Shown: one piece after another, positions 5,734-10,592 of the stretch
Numbering within the stretch: position 1 is the first letter of the stretch
How the letters are laid out: the number at the start of each line of letters is the position of its first letter
NCBI GenBank assembly: GCA_910586905.1
Contig: CAJUIV010000033.1
Coordinates: 1 to 10,592 of the forward strand
Source of the DNA: an uncultured Christensenellaceae bacterium
GTDB taxonomy: Bacteria > Bacillota > Clostridia > Christensenellales > CAG-314
Reading direction: 5' to 3'
Length of the DNA stretch: 10,592 nucleotides
Notes under the pieces: model-generated
What the model saw: the letters and a program-made list of their open reading frames with translations, nothing else
What the model was told of the DNA's origin: nothing
The model's database searches: none
Program-made: the position numbers and the translations under genes

Positions 5734-7620
5734 ATGAAAAATAAAAATAGAAAACAGTCTTCGGACACGCTGAACACTAGCGCGCCCCAAGCTTTATCTT
5801 TGCAGAACGGCGTAAAATCGCGTTCGCCCGAAAAAACGGACGTCGGTAAAAGACAAAAAGCATCCAAACAGTCGGATAAAAGATATAAAGACGGTACGCG
5901 TCTACAAAAGGATTTCGCCAATTCTTCCGAATATATGCGCCGTGGCAAACTTCACGGCAAACTGAAAGTGATGTTTTTGGGCGGCGTAGGCGAAATCGGT
6001 AAAAATATGACGGTCTTCGAATACGGCGACAGTATAGTGGTGCTGGATGCGGGAACGTCTTTTCCCGGCGCGGATATGCCCGGAGTAGACGTTGTTATAC
6101 CGGATATGTCTTATTTGGCGGAAAACCGTTCCAAAATACGCGGAGTGCTTTTAACGCACGGACACGAAGACCACATCGGCGCCATAGCTTTTCTCGTCGA
6201 AAAACTGGGCGGAAAAATCGATATTTTCGGCACTAAACTTACCCTTGCTCTCGTGGAAAACAAACTGGTCGAACACGGTTTATTCGATAAGGTAACGCTT
6301 ACGCCGGTATCCAGTAAAAGTATAGTTACTTTGGGCGACTTTACGGCAGAGTTCATACACGTTTCGCACTCGGTCGCGGGTTCGGTGGCGGTATGTCTTC
6401 GCAGCCCCGTAGGCACCGTTCTTCATACGGGCGATTTTAAAATAGACTATACGCCGCTCGGCAACGAAATAATGAATTTGAACCGCATTGCGGAAATAGG
6501 CAAGCAGGGCGTTTTGCTTCTTATGAGCGAATCGACCAACGTCGAAAAACCCGGTTATACTATGAGCGAATCGGTAGTGCAGGAAACTATAAATAAAGTG
6601 TTTCAGGACGCTAAGGGAAGGCGTATTATAATAGCCACGTTCGCTTCTAATATCGACAGACTCGGTATGATAATAGAACTTGCGCGCCTATATAAGCGTA
6701 AAATCGCTGTTTCCGGAAGGAGTATGATAAAGTATATCGAAACGGCAACCCGCGTGGGACTGCTGTCCATAGACGCTAAAATGTTTGTCGATATCGATAA
6801 AATAGGCGGTATCGAGGACGGAAAACTCGTTATACTGTCAACGGGAAGTCAGGGCGAACCGATGTCCGCTTTGACGCGTATGGCAAGCGGCGAATTTAAT
6901 AAAGTTCAAATAGGACCCAACGATACGATAGTCATATCCGCAACGCCTATACCGGGCAACGAACGCGATATATACAACGTAATTAACAAACTGTACCGTT
7001 TGGGCGCAATGGTAGTGTATTCGGCTCTTTCCGCCGTTCACGTATCGGGACACGCCTGCCAGGAAGAACTTAAGCTTGTTTATACTCTTGTAAAACCGAA
7101 GTATTTCATTCCGGTTCACGGCGAATTCCGTCATTTAAAGCAGCACGCTATGCTTGTGGAAAAACTGCATCATAAACACAGTTCGATTATAATTCCCGAG
7201 ATCGGCGATTGCGTCGAAATTGACAACGGCACGTTTAAAGTCGTAGGACAGGTTGTAAGCGGCAGTATTATGGTCGACGGTTTGGGAGTCGGCGACGTTG
7301 GCAACGTCGTACTGCGCGACAGGCTCAACCTTGCAGAGGACGGTATTTTGGTATGTTCTATCGCAATAGACAAGCTTACAGGCAAGCTTGCTTCCAACGT
7401 CGAAGTAGTCAGCCGCGGATGCTTTTTTGCCGGCGATACCGCCGCGGAAAATCCATCGGACGAATTGAAAAAACTCATTTTAGAGGAGCTTAACAAAACG
7501 CTTAAACCCGCGTATACGTTATCCGGCGTAAAAAGCGCGGTGCAGCGCGTAGTAAGGCAGTATTTCCGTTCTAAGTGGAAGCGCAATCCCGTCGTGCTTC
7601 CCGTAATATTGGAAGTATAA
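5734..7620 (+). CDS. rnj: Ribonuclease J (metallo-beta-lactamase / beta-CASP RNase)
   Basis: RNase J is a cytoplasmic endo- and 5'-3' exoribonuclease of mRNA decay and rRNA maturation. Residues 78-240 carry the metallo-beta-lactamase core: HGHEDH (H142, H144, D146, H147) as the di-zinc motif, H212 in the HVSHS segment, and HTGDFKID (H231, D234). The beta-CASP insert follows, with MSESTNVEKPGYT (264-276), a TFASNIDR segment and TGSQGEPMSAL (370-380). The later motifs HVSGHACQEEL (from 436) and PVHGEFRHL (460-468) complete the active site; a C-terminal domain ends in a basic KSAVQRVVRQYFRSKWKR segment. The first 75 residues are an extra low-complexity basic extension rich in K, R, S and Q, making the protein longer (628 aa) than the usual 550-560. 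ATG 5734 has a weak GAGG (5725-5728). The family assignment is very secure; J1 versus J2 subtype is not resolved. Confidence 0.97.
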   Translation: MKNKNRKQSSDTLNTSAPQALSLQNGVKSRSPEKTDVGKRQKASKQSDKRYKDGTRLQKDFANSSEYMRRGKLHGKLKVMFLGGVGEIGKNMTVFEYGDSIVVLDAGTSFPGADMPGVDVVIPDMSYLAENRSKIRGVLLTHGHEDHIGAIAFLVEKLGGKIDIFGTKLTLALVENKLVEHGLFDKVTLTPVSSKSIVTLGDFTAEFIHVSHSVAGSVAVCLRSPVGTVLHTGDFKIDYTPLGNEIMNLNRIAEIGKQGVLLLMSESTNVEKPGYTMSESVVQETINKVFQDAKGRRIIIATFASNIDRLGMIIELARLYKRKIAVSGRSMIKYIETATRVGLLSIDAKMFVDIDKIGGIEDGKLVILSTGSQGEPMSALTRMASGEFNKVQIGPNDTIVISATPIPGNERDIYNVINKLYRLGAMVVYSALSAVHVSGHACQEELKLVYTLVKPKYFIPVHGEFRHLKQHAMLVEKLHHKHSSIIIPEIGDCVEIDNGTFKVVGQVVSGSIMVDGLGVGDVGNVVLRDRLNLAEDGILVCSIAIDKLTGKLASNVEVVSRGCFFAGDTAAENPSDELKKLILEELNKTLKPAYTLSGVKSAVQRVVRQYFRSKWKRNPVVLPVILEV

Positions 7621-7668
7621 TTTTTACGTACGGCGCTTATGCGTTTGCGTCCGATTCTCACGTAAAAA
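7621..7668 (+). repeat. Inverted repeat between rnj and trmR
   Basis: TTTTTACGT (7621-7629), directly after the RNase J stop codon, is the perfect reverse complement of ACGTAAAAA (7660-7668). The 30-nt interior is GC-richer. There is no T tract after it, so it is not a standard terminator; it may be a read-through or RNA-processing structure. No clear promoter is visible before the next gene, so co-transcription with rnj is likely. Confidence 0.45.
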
Positions 7669-7699
7669 TCGAACGGAACAAAACTGTTAAAACGTAATT

Positions 7700-8287
7700 A
7701 TGGTATCATTGGACGAAATCGAAAAATTTGCGCGCGAGCGCCATATCCCCGTTATGCTCGACGATACTAAAAAACTGCTGTTCGATACGGTAAGCCGGTA
7801 TCGTCCGCGCAGAATTTTGGAAATCGGTACGGCGATAGGGTACAGCGGAATTGTTATGCTGTCAGCTAGCAAGAACGCCGGACTCAACACAATCGAACTC
7901 AGCGAGGTTTCCGCCGGAACGGCGCGCAAAAATTTTGAAGAATACGGATTGCTCGACCGAGTCAATCTGTTTGTGGGCGACGCTCGTGAAATCGTAAAAA
8001 TGCTGACCGGCGAATACGATTTTATTTTCCTTGACGGACCGAAGGGACAGTACGTTACTTTTCTGCCTTATTTAACCGATTTGCTTTCCGTCGGCGGAGT
8101 GATGGTGTGCGACAACGTGCTTTACAAAGGGCTTGTGGAGAATATCCCGCAGGACAAACGGCACAAGCACATAACGGTCGCGCGTAATATGCGTTTGTTT
8201 TTGGACGAATTGACGTCGAGCGAACGTTTTAAAACGGTTCTTCACCGCGTAGGCGACGGGGTAACGGTTTCCGTGAAAATAAAGTAA
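7700..8287 (+). CDS. trmR: Class I SAM-dependent O-methyltransferase, TrmR/YrrM-like (tRNA 5-hydroxyuridine methyltransferase)
   Basis: TrmR transfers a methyl group from S-adenosylmethionine to 5-hydroxyuridine at wobble position 34 of tRNAs, giving 5-methoxyuridine. The 195-residue protein has the usual size and motif order of the COMT/CCoAMT-type family: the glycine-rich SAM loop EIGTAIGYSG (41-50), an acidic strand end in NTIELSE (63-69), GDAREI (93-98), the metal-binding DFIFLDGPKGQY (D112) and CDNVLYKG (D138, N139). The neighbouring U32 protein downstream makes ho5U, the substrate, which supports TrmR over other O-methyltransferases of the same fold. In Bacillus the yrrM-yrrN-yrrO order is similar. 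ATG 7700 has no visible Shine-Dalgarno, unlike most genes here. Family assignment is secure; substrate is inferred from context. Confidence 0.9.
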   Translation: MVSLDEIEKFARERHIPVMLDDTKKLLFDTVSRYRPRRILEIGTAIGYSGIVMLSASKNAGLNTIELSEVSAGTARKNFEEYGLLDRVNLFVGDAREIVKMLTGEYDFIFLDGPKGQYVTFLPYLTDLLSVGGVMVCDNVLYKGLVENIPQDKRHKHITVARNMRLFLDELTSSERFKTVLHRVGDGVTVSVKIK

Positions 8288-8364
8288 TATAGTAGGCGCC
8301 GCATATTTATTATCGGCGTTTACCTCAATGTCCGTGCTATGCCGGAAACGAAAAAATATGCCTG

Positions 8365-8397
8365 CAATTCGGTTTATCGAATTGTTTTACGTTTTTT
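8365..8397 (+). terminator. Likely intrinsic terminator after trmR
   Basis: CAATTCG (8365-8371) pairs perfectly with CGAATTG (8378-8384) around GTTTAT and is followed by TTTTACGTTTTTTT. The stem is AT-rich and short, so termination may be partial. A TATAAC hexamer at 8415-8420 could be the -10 of a weak promoter for the U32 gene, but no good -35 is present. Confidence 0.5.
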
Positions 8398-8455
8398 TAT
8401 CGTCTTTGAGATTTTATAACGAAGAATGCATTAAATTATACAAATATAAACTACT

Positions 8456-9688
8456 ATGACAAACATAATATCTCAAAAAACACCAAAAATCGAACTTTTA
8501 GCCCCTGCCGGCAATATGGAAAAGCTAAAAACGGCGTTTCATTTCGGAGCGGACGCGGTTTACCTTGCGGGAAAACGGTACGGTTTGCGCGCTTTCGCCG
8601 ATAATTTTACGGACGAAGAAATTGCCGAAGCGGTTTCTTATGCTCACGCTTTGGGGAAAAAGATTTACGTAACGCTTAATATATTCGCAAAAAACGCAGA
8701 TTTCGAAGATTTAGCCGACTACCTAACCGTATTGGAAAAAGCTGGAGCGGACGCGGTGTTGGTGTCCGACGCCGGAGTGTTTTCTTTCGTAAAAAAACGC
8801 TGCGGTTTGCCCGTACATATTTCCACTCAAGCAAATACGACGAACAAATACGCCGTCGATTTTTGGCGGAGTATGGGCGCCGAACGAGTAGTTTTGGCGC
8901 GCGAAGTAAACTTAAACGACATCTTAGAAATTTCCTCTTTCTGCCCCGAAACGGAACTGGAAACGTTTGTTCACGGAGCAATGTGCATCAGCTATTCGGG
9001 AAGATGTCTTATGTCCAACTATCTTACCCATCGCGACGGTAATCGCGGAGAGTGCGTTCAGGCGTGCCGCTGGCAATGGCAGGTTCGCGAAGTCGGCAGG
9101 CAGGACTATATGCCCGTAGAAGAGGACGAAAGAGGAACTTATATATTCAACTCCAAGGATATGAATATGCTCGCGCATTTGCCCGAACTTGCAAACGCCG
9201 GCATATCCAGTTTCAAAATCGAAGGACGTATGAAGTCCGCTTTTTACGTCGCAACCGTCGTAAACGCTTACCGCCGCGCTTTGGACGCGTTTTATACCGG
9301 ACGTTTCGACGGAGATTTGGTCGAAGAACTGAACGCCGAACTCGGCAAGGCATCTCACCGAGAGTATACTACGGGATTCTATTTCGGCAAGGAAGAAAGC
9401 AGGCAGTACTATCCTTCGAGCAAGGCTACGGAAACGTACAAGTTCGTCGCCGTCGTTAAGGAAGTCGGCAGCGGATTTATAGTAGTGGAACAGCGCAACA
9501 GATTTACCGTTGGAGACGTTTTGGAAACTCTTTCCGTAACGGAACATACGAACAAAACTTTCAAAGTCGAGTCCGCCGTAAACGAAAAAGGCGAACCGGT
9601 GGAAATATGCAACCGCGTAAAGCAGATTTTAAAAATAAACTGTCCGTACGCGTTAAATGTCGGCGATATTCTGCGCAGCCGTTCGTAA
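8456..9688 (+). CDS. trhP: Peptidase U32 family protein, TrhP/YrrO-like (tRNA wobble uridine hydroxylation)
   Basis: Despite the family name, characterised U32 proteins of this branch act in RNA or cofactor hydroxylation; TrhP supports prephenate-dependent formation of 5-hydroxyuridine at tRNA position 34. The 410-residue protein opens with the family signature ELLAPAGNMEKLKTAFHFGA (13-32), continues as a TIM-barrel-like domain, and has the U32 signature ETFVHGAMCISYSGRCLMS (169-187). C177, C184, C200 and C204 form a cysteine set suitable for an iron-sulfur cluster, as shown for other U32 proteins. The segment SSFKIEGRMKSAFYV (251-265) is also typical. A C-terminal beta domain follows. Length fits YrrO-type proteins; there is no separate short YrrN-like partner here. 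It lies 168 bp after trmR on the same strand, suggesting a shared pathway. No Shine-Dalgarno precedes ATG 8456. Family secure, substrate inferred; RlhA-like rRNA hydroxylation is an alternative. Confidence 0.9.
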   Translation: MTNIISQKTPKIELLAPAGNMEKLKTAFHFGADAVYLAGKRYGLRAFADNFTDEEIAEAVSYAHALGKKIYVTLNIFAKNADFEDLADYLTVLEKAGADAVLVSDAGVFSFVKKRCGLPVHISTQANTTNKYAVDFWRSMGAERVVLAREVNLNDILEISSFCPETELETFVHGAMCISYSGRCLMSNYLTHRDGNRGECVQACRWQWQVREVGRQDYMPVEEDERGTYIFNSKDMNMLAHLPELANAGISSFKIEGRMKSAFYVATVVNAYRRALDAFYTGRFDGDLVEELNAELGKASHREYTTGFYFGKEESRQYYPSSKATETYKFVAVVKEVGSGFIVVEQRNRFTVGDVLETLSVTEHTNKTFKVESAVNEKGEPVEICNRVKQILKINCPYALNVGDILRSRS

Positions 9689-9908
9689 AATTCCAAACGG
9701 TTATTTATGCCGTTCCGCGCAGTTTGACCGAAAAGACTTTTTGCAAACTTCTTTACGGTTAGAGCTTTTTGTAAGATTTTCGTTTATCTATGTTTTATTA
9801 AAACAGCCGTTCGATGAAAAGGTCGCATATACGGGCATTTAAAAATTCCGCTGCGTAAATTCGGTTAAAAACTCAAACTCGGTTTAATCTTTTAGGTAAA
9901 TCGGGTTT
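9689..9908. other. Convergent intergenic region without a clear gene
   Basis: This 220-bp stretch separates the U32 gene from a convergent minus-strand gene. AGTTTG (9721-9726) can pair with CAAACT (9744-9749) around a GAAAAG/CTTTTT interior, a weak candidate terminator. No strong GC stem with a T tract is seen for either gene. The short open frame through it has no Shine-Dalgarno and an unconvincing composition. Confidence 0.4.
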
Positions 9909-10127
9909 TTATTTTGCGTCGCGGACGACTGCCAGCAGTTCCTCCGACTGCCACAGGTCGCATCCCTCGTTTTTGCGTACTGTCTTTTTTGCGATTTGAC
10001 TATTTGTTTTTACGTGTAAGCAAAAGCCTTCGCTCGTGGGATAAAATCTCAAGTTCGGCATTAAAACGTAGTATCTTGAAAAATATTTGCAGTTAGTGCA
10101 TACTTCTTTAAAATCTGGCTCTTTCAT
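9909..10127 (-). CDS. Small four-cysteine protein, putative metal-binding (72 aa)
   Basis: A 72-residue protein with cysteines at 10, 13, 36 and 56 in the arrangement CTNCKYF ... GFCLH ... GCDLW. The CxxC pair plus two further cysteines, each next to aromatic or histidine residues, resembles zinc-ribbon-like or iron-sulfur mini-proteins common in Bacillota genomes and phages; no function is known to me. There is no signal peptide or membrane helix. The reading frame is credible because AAGGGGA (complement of 10135-10141) lies 7 nt before the ATG and a near-consensus promoter lies about 100 bp upstream. It is transcribed toward the U32 gene, convergently. The promoter contains a perfect operator-like palindrome, so the gene is probably tightly regulated. 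It stands next to the end of an integrative element, but whether it belongs to the element or to the host cannot be decided. Confidence 0.7.
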   Translation of the reverse strand: MKEPDFKEVCTNCKYFSRYYVLMPNLRFYPTSEGFCLHVKTNSQIAKKTVRKNEGCDLWQSEELLAVVRDAK

Positions 10128-10152
10128 CTACGCGTCCCCTTATATTGCAAGC

Positions 10153-10218
10153 TTGTAGTTCAATATTTTCAAGTAAAGTTAGATTTGAATTTTGGTTTAA
10201 AAAAATAATAAACTACAA
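10153..10218 (-). promoter_or_regulatory. Long-range inverted repeat in the leader of the four-cysteine gene
   Basis: TTGTAGTT (10153-10160) is the perfect reverse complement of AACTACAA (10211-10218). The second arm lies right at the predicted 5' end of the minus-strand transcript, so the leader could fold back on itself with a 50-nt AT-rich loop, about 12 nt before the Shine-Dalgarno. Eight base pairs at this distance may be chance. Confidence 0.3.
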
Positions 10219-10225
10219 TTATATA

Positions 10226-10254
10226 ATAATATATCGCATTTCGCGATAAGTCAA
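10226..10254 (-). promoter_or_regulatory. Promoter with a 17-bp palindromic operator as its spacer
   Basis: On the minus strand TTGACT (10254-10249) and TATTAT (10231-10226) form a near-consensus promoter with 17-bp spacing. The spacer (10232-10248) is exactly the perfect inverted repeat TATCGCATTTCGCGATA (6-bp arms, 5-bp centre). A protein bound there would block RNA polymerase directly. Transcription would start near 10219 and read the four-cysteine gene with a leader of about 90 nt. Confidence 0.7.
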
Positions 10255-10260
10255 CTATTT

Positions 10261-10277
10261 TATCACATATTGTGATA
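10261..10277. promoter_or_regulatory. Second 17-bp palindromic operator
   Basis: TATCACATATTGTGATA is a perfect inverted repeat with 7-bp arms and a TAT centre. It has the same length and the same TATC...GATA ends as the palindrome at 10232-10248, 29 bp centre to centre, which suggests two sites for one dimeric regulator. The regulator itself is not in the window. Confidence 0.65.
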
Positions 10278-10281
10278 TAAT
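10273..10281 (+). promoter_or_regulatory. Possible plus-strand extended -10 promoter
   Basis: TGATATAAT is a perfect extended -10 element (TG-n-TATAAT) overlapping the right arm of the second palindrome. No good -35 precedes it. Transcription would start near 10288 and meet the terminator at 10298-10344 almost at once. Confidence 0.4.
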
Positions 10282-10297
10282 AAATCAACAAAACGAA

Positions 10298-10344
10298 AAA
10301 ACCCCCCGAAATACCGTCAAAAAGCGGTGTTTTCGGGGGGTTTT
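10298..10344. terminator. Strong bidirectional terminator at the integrase 3' end
   Basis: AAAACCCCCCGAAA (10298-10311) pairs perfectly with TTTCGGGGGGTTTT (10331-10344). The 19-nt interior can add an inner ACCG/CGGT stem (10313-10316 with 10325-10328). A-rich and T-rich flanks make it work on both strands; on the minus strand it terminates the integrase gene. Confidence 0.9.
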
Positions 10345-10353
10345 GCTTTTCTT

Positions 10354-10373
10354 TGTTACTAACCTGTTACTAA
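10354..10373. repeat. Tandem TGTTACTAA repeat beside the integrase stop codon
   Basis: TGTTACTAA occurs at 10354-10362 and 10365-10373, separated by CC (11-bp period, about one helical turn), just after the integrase stop codon. Short direct repeats here are candidates for integrase arm-binding sites or part of an attachment site. No tRNA gene is present to mark a standard attachment target. Confidence 0.5.
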
Positions 10374-10374
10374 T

Positions 10375-10592
10375 TCAAAGTAGTAAACATATTGTGTCAC
10401 GCAGTTCTTGAATAGTTTTGTGCGTGTAAACCCTTTCCCCAGTGTCCTTCGATTTGTGACCCATCAGAAGGTCGATGCACTTTTTGTTTCCGCCTGCGCT
10501 GTCAAGCCGTGACCGGAAAGTGTGACGGCATTCGTGGGGTGTGTGGGTCATCTGCAACCGTTCCATTATGTTGTTCCAAATCTTATAGTATA
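10375..10592 (-). CDS. Tyrosine recombinase / phage-type integrase, C-terminal part (truncated by window edge)
   Basis: The frame stays open to the right edge, so only the last 72 or so residues are visible; an internal ATG at 10566 is not the true start. Upstream codons give YKIWNNIMERLQM, matching the usual integrase helix before the catalytic block. HECRHTF supplies the HxxR catalytic pair (second His/Arg), LMGHKS the third conserved histidine, and RVYTH the tyrosine nucleophile. The enzyme would cut and rejoin DNA at attachment sites to integrate or excise a prophage or integrative element. The gene is transcribed leftward, ends at a strong terminator, and should be near one end of the element, which then extends to the right beyond the window. 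Only the first catalytic arginine and the N-terminal domains are missing from view; nothing suggests the visible part is damaged. Confidence 0.9.
   Translation of the reverse strand, partial: YYKIWNNIMERLQMTHTPHECRHTFRSRLDSAGGNKKCIDLLMGHKSKDTGERVYTHKTIQELRDTICLLL

Noticed and set aside
7170..7661. 163-codon minus-strand open frame opposite the 3' end of rnj
   Set aside because: It is a serine/threonine-rich shadow of the highly conserved RNase J frame.
8924..9547. 207-codon minus-strand open frame opposite the U32 gene
   Set aside because: The plus-strand frame carries clear U32 family signatures; the reverse frame has none and no start signals.
9657..9842. Short open frame after the U32 gene
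   Set aside because: It starts inside the U32 gene, lacks a Shine-Dalgarno and shows no recognisable protein character.

Overview
Organism. The window reads as chromosome of a low-to-moderate-GC Bacillota (Clostridia-like) bacterium. The basis is AAAGGAGG-type ribosome binding sites, sigma-A-like promoters, compact T-tailed terminators, an RNase J gene, and a trmR/U32-peptidase pair of the kind found in Bacillus-type genomes. Species cannot be named from sequence alone.

Layout. (1) Bases 1-253: a terminator closing something upstream, a short direct repeat, and a hairpin-rich leader. (2) Bases 261-3330: a tight four-gene operon sealed by a strong terminator. Its products look like a virion/tail module: a small conserved protein, an adaptor-like protein, a beta-propeller-like protein with a phage-tail-type C-terminus, and a long helical coiled-coil protein. 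The adaptor / hub / coiled-coil order resembles P22 gp4-gp10-gp26, but this is inferred from size and architecture, not detectable identity. Genes 1 and 3 have no usable ATG/GTG/TTG at their Shine-Dalgarno; both appear to start at ATA. (3) Bases 3450-5381: a promoter, two polytopic membrane proteins and a terminator. (4) Bases 5495-7620: a strong promoter, a leader of about 200 nt and RNase J with a basic N-terminal extension. (5) Bases 7700-9688: TrmR-like O-methyltransferase and a U32 (TrhP-like) protein, predicted to act in succession on tRNA wobble uridine (U to ho5U to mo5U). (6) Bases 9909-10283: a minus-strand four-cysteine mini-protein under a promoter whose 17-bp spacer is exactly a perfect palindrome; a second 17-bp palindrome sits 12 bp upstream and overlaps a plus-strand extended -10. 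(7) Bases 10298-10592: a bidirectional terminator and the C-terminal end of a tyrosine recombinase that continues past the right edge, marking the boundary of a mobile element.

How it fits together. The middle (3.4-9.7 kb) is ordinary housekeeping: membrane proteins, RNA decay and tRNA modification. The flanks are the accessory parts. The left operon shares the codon style of the housekeeping genes, which suggests a long-resident, possibly domesticated, phage-derived module. The right edge shows an operator-controlled small gene next to a recent-looking integrase end. The most unusual observations are the two ATA starts in one operon and the operator-in-spacer promoter beside the integrase.
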